A DNA stretch of 64,000 bases from Wolfiporia cocos (taxonomy: Eukaryota > Basidiomycota > Agaricomycetes > Polyporales > Phaeolaceae). The position numbers were made by a program, and so were the translations under genes. The stretch spans positions 558,001 through 622,000 of the forward strand of contig JACCLO010000016.1 in the NCBI GenBank assembly GCA_029448655.1, read 5' to 3'. Under the pieces are notes generated by a model. That model was given only the letters and a program-made list of their open reading frames with translations, was not told where the DNA came from and did no database searches. Numbering within the stretch: the stretch's first letter is position 1; every line of letters starts with the position of its first letter. Of this stretch, positions 44,257 through 57,900 are shown piece after piece.

Positions 44257-44605
44257 CCCGACCTCCACATCACGCGTAAGAAGCAGCGCGATCTTGATTC
44301 CGTGCAGATACAAGTCCGGTGTGCGCTTAATGAGTGACTCGATATACAGTCTCAATCAACAACGAGGGATAATGGGGGGTCACACGCCAAAACATACCGC
44401 AAGGTCCAGAGAGTTAGATGCCTCGGCCGGCCACATGGATTGGCCCTTTTTTTTAAACAATCTGATCTTCTTCTCTCCACCTCGAAAGTACACGTTAGCA
44501 TGTACGCTGGCTGACGGCCAACGTGTTTGCGATATCGGGGGTCTTGAGTCCACGGCTACTCTTCAAGACGATATCCATCTTTCGCTCTGAAGGGATATGT
44601 CGACG
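44257..44605 (-). pseudogene. Tc1/mariner-like transposase, N-terminal fragment
   Basis: Minus strand reads MSNRRHIPSERKMDIVLKSS and LKTPDIANTLAVSQRT (helix-turn-helix, ~44605-44495). Then come CGRPRHLTLWTLRYVL (~44430) and LIKRTPDLYLHGIKIALLLT (~44335-44275). This is the DNA-binding half of the Tc1-like transposases common in basidiomycetes. The frames are shifted against each other and the DDE domain is absent. It abuts the end of the ABC pseudogene, so it may mark the breakpoint that removed the transporter's second half. Confidence 0.6.
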
Positions 44606-44610
44606 GTTGC

Positions 44611-45901
44611 TCATAACAGGCAAAAACACACATGCAGTGAGCAATTCACAATAGCAAGCGGGGCATAGAACGCTGGAAGAAAGCTGAGCGTAGAGCACTG
44701 ATCGATAGTAGCATCGACTGTGGCTGCTCACACCTGCGGTCGTCCTCACGCTCTCGGATCATCGGCAGTTGCATCTCGGCCGGAAAGATGAGTTCATGTT
44801 GGTCAAAACGTCTATCGTTCTGAAATCCGCTGTAATACTGAAACGATAGTAAGGTTTGGGTAAACAAACTATGTCATAAGGCAGCTGTAGGAATCAATAA
44901 AGCTGAGGTTTTGGTGCCGTTGTTATGCTATTTGTAGTACCTTCTCCGTCACCCAACATCATAATATGCAGATGTGATTATAATTGTACTATTCCGTCAA
45001 CATCGGATGGATATTCGCTATGGACGGCGGCTTATTACATAAGGTGACATCACTGCCGAGATTACGCGCGAGCTTTCCTTGTAATATATGCATTGGTAGA
45101 AGCGCAGAATAACGGCAGCATGCATTCCTAGGCGATCGAGCAATGATTCGTCTCGGTCAGTTTGGTGCCGGTAGTGGCAAGACACCTAGCCTGACGAAGC
45201 TGTGATGGTCAAGGCCATTAGGAGCTCGACAGATTTGTAGATATACGGCCGGTGTATCGTCCTCATCATTCGGGAGGTTCTCGACGCACCCGCGCCTCGC
45301 TTAGCGTAGCTACATTTTCGGGGTTCGCCCCTTTTTTTACACGTATACGAGGCCGCGCGGTCGCGGCGCGGTTTCCTTGTCTCGACGACACCAGTCCCGG
45401 ACCTACCCATATATCGCTCTACTGTACCTCGCCTCTAATCCATCGTACTCTCGCCGGCTATTGCTCGATCCCCCGTCCGCTTCGTCAACGCCCGATCTTG
45501 ACCGTGACAGAAGTCAGTAGATTTCCAGCGAGCAGTGTGTAACTGATTGTACAGCTTCGGTAAGATATTTCAAGTAGAAGATGTTGTGCTATTTAGACTA
45601 GCTTTAGTTGACTGCTGGCAGTGGAAGTAATATATGGATCAAGGGCGTTGACGCGATCGGCGACGCGCTCGAATTAGTGATCACGGGACCGCGTCACCCG
45701 GCTATCACCGACTGAGGTTTTCTAGAGTTATTCGCAAGCCTGAGCCGCCACCATCTGAGCTGAGACCATCCGCGGTCCTCACTCATCTAGCAGTTCTGGG
45801 GACACGGGGACTTTACTTCTCCTCTTCGCTGTCGATCTCATACTTGTTGCGTGGCGTAAAATCAAGGCTTACTTCGAGCTGCTTCTGTCGAACGACACAA
45901 A
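44611..45901. other. Intergenic, upstream of MDN1
   Basis: No recognisable gene. A GC-rich stretch near 45340-45370 and a T-run at 45330 lie about 550 nt upstream of MDN1. An open 96-codon frame at 45252-45542 has no recognisable similarity. Confidence 0.4.
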
Positions 45902-48900
45902 ATGACGCCAGATGCTGTTTGTTATGACCCTCTCGCCATCAACCTCAAAAGACAGACGGCTGCATTGTATGCACAAATCCCGCCGGATCTAATATATGCA
46001 GTCGACTTGAACAATGCGCGGACGCAAGCGAATCTCCTGAACACGCTATCTCGTCTTCTCGCCGTCCCTGGTCTGACTGAGATCGTCTCGATCGTTTTCA
46101 GGCCCATCTTGCTTGACTTATGCTCAAGATGGCTTCATGATGGCAGGAATGAAGACGACAAGCTTGAAGCGCTCTGCCTGTTGCTCGAGGTCCATCCGGA
46201 AATCTTCCCGTAAGTTGGTTGTATATCTTCCGCCTCGGATTTCCTAATGCTATATAGCGTTCTAAATGCATTCCTTCGGCGTCAAGGAATGGAGGCGGGA
46301 CCCCTTTCTCTTCTTGTGGAAACGGACTCAGTGGAATCCGTCGATACCCACACTCTCCAGCGTAGATTGCTCGCATACTACCGTATTCTCCAAGCGAATA
46401 GAGCGTTACCCCAATCGCTTGGTTGGCCGCTGACCCCGCTTTCAAAACTCATTTGGACACCTCATCCTGATCACGGCGTGCGCTATCTCGCTGTTCGCTG
46501 TTACGCCCTGCAGTCTGGCATGATGGAGGGCGAGCGACAAAAGCTGGAATGCGATGTCATAGGAGAGGTAGAAAAAGTAGACTGTCCAATTTATTATGGA
46601 ACCACTTCCGACGGTACCACGGTCTTCACGGATGGATGGATCTTTCCAGCCCTTGAAGTCGAGCGAGTATCGAAAGCTCGCAGTGCCCATCTACAACCCC
46701 CAGATTATTATACAATTGAGCAGGGCGAATCAAATGAGCCTATTCATCCGGCAGCATTGAGGTCAGGATTGTCTTCAGCTCTCAGAATTGCACATGACTG
46801 ATCATATACACCCAGCCCTTTCGTCGTCAATGTACACGGTGTCCTGTTATTGCGGGCATCAAGTTCGCCCCCACGGCAGGCGACTCTTGTAGACACTCCG
46901 ACGGCTGTACAAGCCCTTCGGAGACTTGCAATTCATCACTCTCTCAGGCTACCCACGCTGATCACTTCGGCTCCTTCTTCAGGGAAATCGCTACTCTTGT
47001 CGCATCTAGCATCGTTGCTGCATCCGGACGTGCAAAACCAAATTGTCAACATTCACCTTGCAGACACGTCTTTGGATCCCCGCTCCCTCCTTGGTTCCTA
47101 CGCCTCCTCCCCGACCCGTCCAGGTACCTTCGAATGGAAGGAAGGTGTGCTCGTGCGTGCTATGCGCGAAGGCAAGTGGGTCGTATTCGAAGACATCGAC
47201 AAAGCCAGTGCGGAGGTGCTCGGCGTCATAAAACCTCTTGTGGAATCTCTCGGTGCAGACAAATGGATTGGCGGCCGTGCTCTTCTCGATGTGCCCAGTC
47301 GTGGTACGATAGAAGCCGAAGACGGCTTTGCGATATATGCTACACGGTCCATAACCCCTTCTCGCGACGGCAAGTTCGCAAGTCCTGTCTTCCTCGGGGC
47401 ACACAAGTTCCATGAAGTAGTGGTGACTTCTCCCACCGCAGATGATCTACGGATGATCGTCAACACCAAGTATCCTAACTTCGCTGGTATAGCAGCGCAG
47501 GGCTTCATTCGTTTGTGGGACAGCGTGCGAGCCCTTGGCACTGCTGCATCCGTGCGCGACCTTGGCCTTCGTGAGCTCGACAAACTCTGCATCCGCATGC
47601 ACCACATCCTCCCGTCCTCACAGCCATCCATGGACCTCGACCTTAATCCTGAAGAGTCTCTGATTCTTCCTATCCTCTTCCCCAATCCCACTCTCCGTGA
47701 GGAGATGTATCTTGAAGCGCGCGACGTCTTCTTCGGTGCAGGTGCGACTACCGCCTCTGCACGGACCCACATGGACACGATAGCGAGCGTCGTCGCGGAG
47801 CATTTTGGGTTATCTCCTGAGCGCCGTGACTGGCTGCTTCACACGCGCGTGCCCGAGTTTGATGTTGAGGCGGATATGGACGGCCGCACAATCGCTGTGT
47901 GCGTAGGGCGTACCCGCCTCAGAGCACACACAGCGAAGACGCAGATCTCGCAGCCCGTCATGCGCCCATTCGCGATGCATCGACCCGCTGTACAGCTCTT
48001 GTCCCGTATCGCAACGGCGGTGTCGTTGTGTGAGCCCGTTCTGCTGACCGGTGAGACCGGAACGGGAAAGACTAGCGCAGTGACCCATCTTGCGTCGCTT
48101 CTCAAGCGTCCCCTTGTCTCGCTCAACCTGTCTAACCAGACCGAGTCGTCTGATCTTGTGGGCGGATTCAAGCCTGTCGATGCGCGCGTGCCTGGCTTGG
48201 AGCTACAAGAACGATTTTTGGAGCTGTTTGGCGGGACATTCAGCAGAAAGAAGAACGCTAAGTTCGAGGAGTTGGTCAGGAGAGCTGTGCAAGAGGGCAA
48301 GTGGAAGCGCGCTGTCGGCTTATGGAAGGAGTCTGCCAAGCTCGCAAGGGAGAAGATTGGTAGCAAGGTCTCCCAGGAGCAAGAGCAAAGGTATAGAACT
48401 CCGCTTTCATCTTGTCCGCAGTGATTACTAAGACCACCAATTAGTCCTGAGGTGCGAACGGAAGGAGGGGCACCTCGTAAACGTCGCAAACTCGAGCAGG
48501 ATAATCTCAAGACATCCGCCGCCAATTGGGCGGCGTTCGAGCGCGATGTTGAGACATTCAAGATTCAGCATGTGCAAGGCAACGGTAAATTCGCGTTTGC
48601 ATTCGTGGAAGGTCTTCTCGTGAAGGCGCTTCGATCTGGAGATTGGTTGGTCCTAATACGTTTTGATAGCTATGGCATCGCTGATATGACTTGCAGGATT
48701 CTACTAGATGAGATTAACTTGGCGAGCCCAGAAACTTTGGAATGTGTCTCTGCCCTCCTCCATAGCCCCACGGCTTCGATCACTTTGACTGAACAAGGTT
48801 CACTTGAGCCCATACCGCGCCATCCCGACTTCCGTCTCTTCGCATGCATGAACCCAGCAACGGACGTTGGAAAGAAGGATCTACCACCCACCATCCGCTC

Positions 48901-51900
48901 GCGCTTCACGGAAATTGATGTACCGCCCCCCGATGCGGACAAGGAAACTTTGCTCAGTATCGTGGCGCAGTACATCGGAGGATGCGCCGTGGGCGACAGA
49001 GGGGCCATCATGGACGTCGCTGAATTTTATGCTGCTGTAAAAGCTCTAGCGGACGAGCGAAAGATCGCAGATGGCGCCAATCACAAACCTCACTACAGTA
49101 TGCGCACTTTGGCTCGCGCACTTACATTCGCTGCGGACATGGCCAGCGCATATTCGCTTAGGCGAGCATTGTGGGAAGGTTGTCTGATGGCCTTCACCAT
49201 GGTTCTCAACGAGTCTAGTACAGCCGCCGTCACTGCTCTCGCACAAAAGCATCTCCTTGCTGGTGTCCGCAACCCACGCTCCTTGCTGACAAGGGAGCCT
49301 ATCCCCCCGCAATCCGTTGACGAGTTCGTCAAATTTGGCCATTTCTATCTGGAGCGTGGTCCTCTCCCCGAAGATCCTGTCGACCACTACATCATGACGC
49401 CATCGGTCGAAACGAAGCTCATCGACCTCGCGCGGATCATCGCGGTAAGACGGTTTCCTGTGTTGATAGAGGGCCCAACGTCTAGCGGTAAGACCAGTTC
49501 CATCGAGTATCTCGCGAAACGAACGGGACATAGGTTTGTTCGTATCAATAACCATGAGCATACTGACATCCAGGAGTATCTTGGGACGTACGTGGCGGAC
49601 CCCATGACGGGCAAACTGGTCTTCAAGGATGGTCTGTTGGTCCAGGCTTTACGCAACGGCGACTGGATCGTGCTGGACGAACTGAACCTGGCACCTTCCG
49701 ATGTACTTGAAGCGTTAAATCGTCTACTGGATGACAACAGGGAGCTAGTGATCCCTGAAACCCAAGAGGTCGTCCGGCCGCATCCTCATTTCATGCTCTT
49801 CGCGACTCAGAATCCTCCTGGACTATATGCTGGCCGTAAGGTTTTGTCCCGTGCATTCCGCAACCGCTTCTTGGAGGTCCATTTTGAAGACGTTCCTCAA
49901 AACGAACTCGAGACTATTCTATGTCAACGGTGCCGGATCGCCCCATCACACGGTCAGCGAATAGTCAGCGTATTTCGCGAGCTGCAGAAGCGACGGCAGT
50001 CAAGTCGTGTCTTCGAGAGCAAGCATGGCTTCGCTACGCTACGTGACTTATTCAGGTGGGCTAACCGAAATGCGCTTGACTATCAAGAGCTAGCCGAGAA
50101 TGGATACATGCTACTGGCAGAGCGCGCTCGTCGTGACGACGACAAAGCCGTGGTCAAGGAAGTGATTGAATCTATTATGAAAGTCCGTATCGACGAGAAT
50201 CGGATGTACAACATACATGACGCGCACTTCGACTCGCTCGCGTTCCTCAACTGCCCCATTCCATCTACATTGCAGCTCGTCTGGACCTCGGCCATGCAGC
50301 GTCTTTTCGTACTTCTTGCTCGTGCACTGCGGTTCAACGAGCCTGTACTACTTGTCGGCGAGACAGGCTGCGGCAAGACATCCGTATGCCAAATCTACGC
50401 CGATGGTCTCTCAAAAGATCTGCGCTCTGTCAATTGTCACCAAAACACTGAAACTGCTGATCTCATCGGCGGCCTTCGACCCGTCCGTAATCGAGCTGTG
50501 CTTGAAGCAGAAGTTCTACGTCAGTCTGGATCTATTCTGGAGTATCTGGGCGCGACAGGCTGTGATATGAACCCAGAGTCGCACGTGGCGGCTATTGACC
50601 AAATTCTGCAGACGAGAACAGTGCTTGTTGATGACTCCCAGCTGTCTACGCTGAAGACTGTCAAGTCAGAACTGCAGAAGCTGTCAGCATTGTTCGAATG
50701 GCGTGATGGTCCTCTGGTCGAGGCGATGCGCCGCGGAGACGTTTTCTTACTTGATGAGATATCTCTTGCTGATGATTCTGTCCTAGAGCGACTCAACAGT
50801 GTATTAGAGCCTGAACGGAAGATTGTTTTAGCCGAACGCGGAGGCGACGACCCAGAGCTGACATCTATTCAGGCAATGGATGGGTTCAAGTTAGTCGCGA
50901 CAATGAATCCAGGTGGCGATTACGGCAAGAAGGAGCTATCACCGGCTCTCCGGAATAGGTTCACGGAGATCTGGGTCCCTCCAATTTATGAACGGCGGGA
51001 TATTCAGCTGATCATGGACAGCATGTGGTGCCACGAGAGTCTTAAAATCCAGACAGACCAAATCCTTGATTTTGTTGATTGGCTGTGCGTTCGCGGGGCC
51101 GATCGATCTGTCTTGAGTATTCGCGATATTCTCGTATGTGACTTCCTTGAGACCCTATGCGCATCGTAAGGAACTGCAACCTTCTCCTGACGATCTTTTT
51201 CCCAGGCATGGGTCAATTTCACAAATGCTGTGTACTCATCGAATCATGAAAGCATGCCCATCCAGGAAATTTTCGTACGTAGTGATCCGTACTCATGATG
51301 TCGACGGCTGATACTGACATTGCATTGCCAGCATCATGCTGCACATATGACCTATCTCGATGGACTTGGCTCCATGGCACAATTCTCCGCATATTCACGG
51401 GATGCGCTGCAGAAGTTGAGATCGGATGCCTTAGCCAAGCTGCGAGAACTTGTCCCTATCCCAGAGAATATAGAACATGACGTCATCTGCGATAAAACCT
51501 CCCATGTCCAACTTGGACCGTTTGCAATATCTCGTGGACCCAGGCAGCGTCTCCCACAAATGTTCAGTCTTGAAGCTCCGACTACCCGAGATAATGTCAT
51601 GCGCGTCGTTAGAGCATGCCAGCTATCCAAGCCCGTGTTGCTGGAGGGAAGCCCTGGCGTTGGGAAGACTAGTCTCATTGCTGCTCTTGCCAACTTATGT
51701 GGCTATAAGCTCTGCCGCATAAACCTCTCTGACCAGACAGATCTGATCGACCTGTTTGGGTCGGATCTACCGGTCGAAGGAGGCGAGCCAGGCCAGTTTG
51801 CTTGGAGGGATGCTGAATTCTTGCGAGCACTGCAAGAGGGACACTGGGTTCTGCTGGACGAGATGAATCTAGCCCCTCAGGCTATCCTTGAGGGACTCAA

Positions 51901-54900
51901 TGCCGTCCTCGATCATCGAGGCACAGTGTACATCCCGGAGCTTGGACGCTCGTTCACTCGCCATCCTTCTTTCCGCATCTTCGCGGCGCAGAATCCGCTT
52001 CACCAAGGTGGAGGACGGAAGGGTCTCCCAAAATCGTTCCTCAACCGCTTCACCAAGGTGTACGTGCAGGAACTGACCTCAGATGATCTCCTCTTAGTAT
52101 GCCAGAACATATTTCCCAGCTATCCCGCAGATCTGCTTCGCGGAATGATCCAGTATACCTCTCGGCTAAACGATGAGATTATGGTGAAGAGGACATTCGC
52201 TAGGGAGGGCGCCCCATGGGAGTTCAACCTCCGCGACGTCATTCGCTGGGGAGCACTACTGCACCGATCAAAGTCTACATCACACCCCGTCGAAGCTTTC
52301 TCCACTGTATTCCTGCAGCGGTTCAGGTCCGAGAACGATAGACAGCGCGCATGGCAAATCTTTACAGAGACGTTCCCCCAACATCCTGGTCTCCCTGCTG
52401 CAAACGGCACCATCACTTCTTCTCTCCTCAAGTTCGGCCACTTCACGATTAACCGACGAGGTTGCAGCCTCGCGCGCCGTGTGGGCAGACTGCTACAATC
52501 GCGCTTAGCCGTCCTCGAATCCCTGGCAAGCTGTTTGACGAGTGGGTGGCTAGCAATCTTGACGGGGCCACGAGACAGCGGAAAAACCACCTTGGTCCGG
52601 TTACTCGCTCACCTCTGTGGACATCAGCTTCAGGAGATTTCAATCAATAATACAACTGACGCAACCGACATTCTTGGTAGCTTTGAGGAGGTAGATGTGG
52701 AATACCGAGTTCTCAACATAGCCCGTCAGATATTCAACCTCATTGACGTCGTCTCCAGCTCTGTCGATGGGTCAAAAGAGCTCATCACGGCACATCGCGA
52801 TGCACTCCAGAGTGTTCTCCGAGATCCACACCGTAGAGACGATGTGCGAAGGTTCTTCAGTGCCGCCAGAGCAGTCTTGGCGCATGTTCCTGCTGCATGG
52901 CTGTCCCAGCGTCAAGCATTGGAGAACGAACTGCTGCTCATGGAATCCATTGGGCAAAGCGGCCGGCTAGAGTGGGTCGATGGACCGCTTGTGCGAGCCG
53001 TGAAGGAAGGACACTGGCTCTTGCTCGATGGCGCGAACCTCTGCAATCCGTCCATACTGGACCGGTTGAACTCACTGTGTGAGGCGGAGGGTACATTGGC
53101 TATGACTGAGCGGGGACAAGTGAATGGTGAGATTGAAGTCATCAAACCGCATCCGAACTTCAGACTCTTCATGTCGGTCGACCCGCATTATGGAGAGCTG
53201 TCCAGGGCAATGCGTAATCGAGGCGTTGAAATAGCGTTAACGAGCCCTCTCAGCGGGGAGGATGAGTTCCGCATCACGGACCATCTCCGTCTTCCCAGGT
53301 CAGCTACATCAAATCGTCAGTCGCTTGTGACCACCTACGAGGCCCTGCGAAGAGGGCTCATTCTGCAATCACCGGTACATCCTCAATTGCCCCCGCACGT
53401 TTCTGATGTGCCTAGCGGAAACCCTATAGTGGACGATTGTCCTTCATCCTGGCTCGTTGGCCTGTCGCCACTACTCCACCCATCGTCACCAACGTCGGCT
53501 GCTGTCACTTATTTCACCACGAACAGCATTGTTCCAGCCTATCTCCCCTATCTGCGCCGCTTCTTGTCGATTCGTGTCCTGTCCGACGAACTTCCGCATA
53601 TCCTGTCTCTCACATCTATCGTTGGGAACCTAATTCAAAGCCCGTGCAACTTTATGAGCAATGTTCGTCATGTAGCTGAGAAACGTAGTGGCGAATCAGG
53701 ATCTCCCGCTCAATTATTTATTGAGCAAGTGAGCTGACTTTTTTCACCATCATTTGCCTTACTAAATAACTCTAGTCCCTCGACGCAGATTCTAATACCG
53801 GGAGCTCAGGGGTCCGCGCTACATCTGTCGCAATACTACTTTCGTGCCGACTGTTCGCAAGCCTGCAACTTGATGTGGAAGACGAACAACGGCAAACATT
53901 AGCGACGGAGCTACGTCCTCATCTCGTGTCCAAACGACAGATGGATGATACGGCCGTGACGCATGCTGTTTCTTCAGCTCGAACTCTTCTGAAGAGTATA
54001 CGTGTGCTGGCTCAACGCCTAGCTCAGATTGAAGTAGAGCATGCGTCGATGGACGTGAGTCTATCCGAAGATTAATATGCATATGTTTCTAAATCATAGG
54101 CTTGATAGGCGCTGCTGCGAGATGTGCTCAAGCTTCTAGCATATGGTACACACCTGCGCAAGGCTACCATGTCTACTATCATAGACTACTCTGCTACTCA
54201 AGTCATTGTGCAGTGGGTTGTAGATCTTCTGCGTCAGCACCCACAACACTTTGAAGAAGTCGCGAAGCAAGCAGAAGTCCTGCATAATGCGGTTTCACTG
54301 AAGTCTGGGCTAGGGATGATGCAGATCTGGTCGAGGTTCTACTTGTTGGAACCTCCTCGGGAGTCTGCCGTTAGAGTGAGGGAGATAGAAGCCGCTGCAG
54401 TTACTGACGAGTGGAGTAGCAGCACCGAAGGTAAGCAATCAATCAATCCTGAGTCACCCCTGCTATTTATCTGATCTGGAACAGATGGCCGCGCACAAAG
54501 TCTCAAAGTGATGGCATTATGGCTGCTACCTCAAATACGAAGTAGTAGTGAGCAAGAAGAGCTCGCCCAGTTGACCAAACAGTTGCTCGTGAGTCTATGT
54601 CCTGTAGTTAATCTCGTACAACTCATACACATTCTATAGAACCGACCGTTCATGGAGCCGTCGAAAACACTGGCACCTGATGGTCTAGCTTTGATTGTCG
54701 AATTAAACATGATGAGCCATATGAAGTCGTTGATATCCCAGGGAATAAAAGATGTAGGGTCATCCGCTTGGCGTACGATTCATGATGCTAACATCACACA
54801 GTCAGCTTCAGACGCATTCTCGGAATTTATCGAATATGGACGTAAATATCTTGTATTATCTCGCTTGCCCTCATATTGCCAGATGGCATGGGCGATGGAG

Positions 54901-57900
54901 TCCGACAACGGTAATTACAGTGAAACTCCGGAACGGTCATGAGGCTGATCCCTGTGCAGAGGGTTATCTTTTTATGACAAGACTTCACAAACAATGGTTT
55001 GAAGGTGTATGGACAGCATTGCGAGATGAGGTAACCGGATCCATTGTGATATTTGATTGTTTCTCACACTCGCTTAGGTTTCTGGACCCGAAATGCTATT
55101 CTACCCGATCGAGCTTCGTGGGACAATCACAGACTGGTGCGTCCATGCTTTTTTCAATGCATTTCATGGCCTCAATTATATCTGTAGTTTCATGGATGAC
55201 CAAGCACTGTCTGAGTTGCACCAATATACACGAGCGCTAATGAGGCGAAGCGAGCTGTATTCTACCTCTTTGATCGGTGGAAGCAGTCGCTTGAAGGACT
55301 GTATGGATGTGTTGCTGCAAGGGATTTTCTTGGTAAGTTACATGTCGAATTTCATGGCTTTATGCCCATCACCCCTGTTAGATTGCGGCATGTTTCGACC
55401 GCAGGCATGGCCCAGTTGCGTCAATTGATATGTGCAACGCCATGGAATACCTCGAAGAGACCGACTTGCCCATATTCATGGATAGCTTCCGCTCCAGCCT
55501 CCGCTCTCCGCTTCAGAAACTCCTGCGTTCACAAAACTCAAGAAGTGGTCCTATGCTAGTCAATTTGGGGCGATGTTTCGTCGAGCTTGGGAAAGTGATG
55601 CTTGTGCTCTATGTTCCTGACTCTCCGGTCGACCCAGTTGCTATGCAGCGTTGTGCTAACGATTTCCGTCAAGAGCAGCAGCGATGCTATTCGGAGCAAA
55701 TCCAATTACACACTCGCTATGCGATGCGCACAAGTGGCCAAACGAACAGCCTCAACGTCGATATTCTCCAGAATATGCTGCTAGAGCTAGAACAATGCGT
55801 CACCGAAGGTCCAACGGTATCTCGCTCGTCAGAGGATGACCTTATACGCCTCCATTCCTTCTGGGCAGAAGTGGCGCAATTCATGGCGCAAGTAGTCTCA
55901 GCTTCAAAACTTGAGGCTATAATCTCGGACATAACAACAAAGCGAGACCATGCAGTACATCGCGAACAAGTTGCCCAGGACTCGTTGGCCGCATTCGTCC
56001 AGCGACTACGATCAGCCTATCCAGGATTCTCCGACATTAGCGGTGTCATCCAGCTGTCTCTACTATATATCAAATTTGGTCTTCGTGCAATAGTCACTGG
56101 GGTCGAACAGGAAGCCCCTGATCCTCGGGAAGATCTCATCTCGGCGCTGGTTGCATTTCCAACAGTGAAGAGTTCCGAGTTGCTACAGTCTCATACAACG
56201 ATCGCACCCATCTCCGCCACAATCTACACGCCACTGCTAGCCGAGCTCGCCGGTATCGCTCTCGAAGTGAATTTAGGCATTGACATCGGCAGCCGCGTTG
56301 AGCCTTTGGAGACATTGTATGAGCAGCTTTTTGGACTTTGGCTCGTCGAACGTTCTCGTCGGGAGGAGGCAGAACGAGAAGCCCAGTCCCTGTATCGTCA
56401 GAAGACTTTCGAGCACAGCGGCGCGCTTGAAGCCGACATGGAAGAGCAAGACTTCCTTGCAATGTTCCCCCAATTTGAAGACGTCCTCGAATCAACCGAA
56501 AAGTCGACATCCGTGAAGTCCAAAAAGACTGGCCTCAGCGAATCCGGGCAGTCCGCCCAACTTGCTCGACTGCACCAAGCTACGCTGCAGAACAACGTAT
56601 CACGCATCTTCAATGTAGACCACGAATTCTTCAAGCTGCGACAAAACATCGTAACGACTATTCTCGCAGAAGGAGCGACATCCCTCACCGACAGACTCGA
56701 CACAGATAGCCGCCCATTCTCCATCGCGCTGCTTCACGGTCGACTTTCCCAGATTCACGAGTCTCCTACCCAAGATGGCTCACGCAACTTCTACATTGAC
56801 GCCAACTTGCCAGAAATGCGGAAGGCCCTGGAGGTGCTGCGGTCTCTGAAAGCGCGCCTCGAGGCCCTCATCCAAGAATGGCCAGAGCAGATGGTCCTGC
56901 AGCACATACACACTCGATGCATCGCTGTCCTCACCATACCTGCTTTCAGCCCGCTAGCGCGCATGCTCTCCGCGCTCGAGCAGCTGCTCTTGAACATCGA
57001 GGACTGGGAGATGTACGCCAACCGCGACAACACCCTCAACGCCTTCCAGCAGAGCATTATCACACTCGTCGTCTCCTGGCGGCGCCTCGAGCTCGCCTGC
57101 TGGTACGGTCTCCTTGAAACCGAGGCGCGATCCTTCGCAGACGGTGCGCGTGAGTGGTGGTTCAAGCTTTACGAGGCTGTCGTGCGCGGGGTCCAGACCG
57201 CCGTCGCGGAGGAGATGGACGCAGGTGAGAAAGGCGCACTTGAGCGTTACCTCGACGGCCTCGTCCCGCTGCTGGACGAGTTCCTCGCTGCAGCCCCGCT
57301 CGGCCAGTTCCGCGCGCGTATCGACCTCCTCGCGAGCTTCGGCGCATACGCTGCGCGCTTATCCGTGACGCCTGCGAGGCCCGCCGCGCTGTCCGCCGCG
57401 CTGGTGCGCGTGCATGCGATTCTGCAGTTCACCGTCGCGTACTATGCACAGTTCGTACTGCGCACGGATGCCGCGCTCGCGGCGCGTCGGGGCGAGCTTG
57501 AGAAGGACATCCATGGGTTCATCAAGCTCGCGAGCTGGAAGGACGTAAACGTGCAAGCACTTCGGCAAAGCGCGCAACGGACGCACCGGCAGCTGTACAA
57601 GAGCGTGCACAAATTCCGCGAGATGCTGCGCCAGCCTATCACGGAGCTGCTAACGGTTTCGCCGGAGGAATCGAGCGGGAAGTACGCAGCAACTCAAGCT
57701 CGACAGGTCGCCAGCTTTTCTCAGGAGGAGCAGGTACCCGACTTTCCCCCGCCATCGGGAAGCGCACCGTCCACCTCCTCATCCCTTCCTGCGCATCTCC
57801 AAAATTTGCATACGACCTACACGAACTTCACCCGTTTACTCTCCACCCGCGTCTCCACATGCCTCAACGCCCTCTCCTCCTCAGCGATCGACGACCTCTC

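Noticed and set aside
46790..46815. In-frame TGA in midasin near 46799
   Set aside because: It lies inside a 54-nt intron (46762-46815) with a good acceptor and branch site.
54640..55030. A frameshift making midasin a pseudogene
   Set aside because: A 49-nt GT-AG intron at 54911-54959 restores the frame (SDN|EGYLFMTRLHKQW) and makes the total codon count exact.
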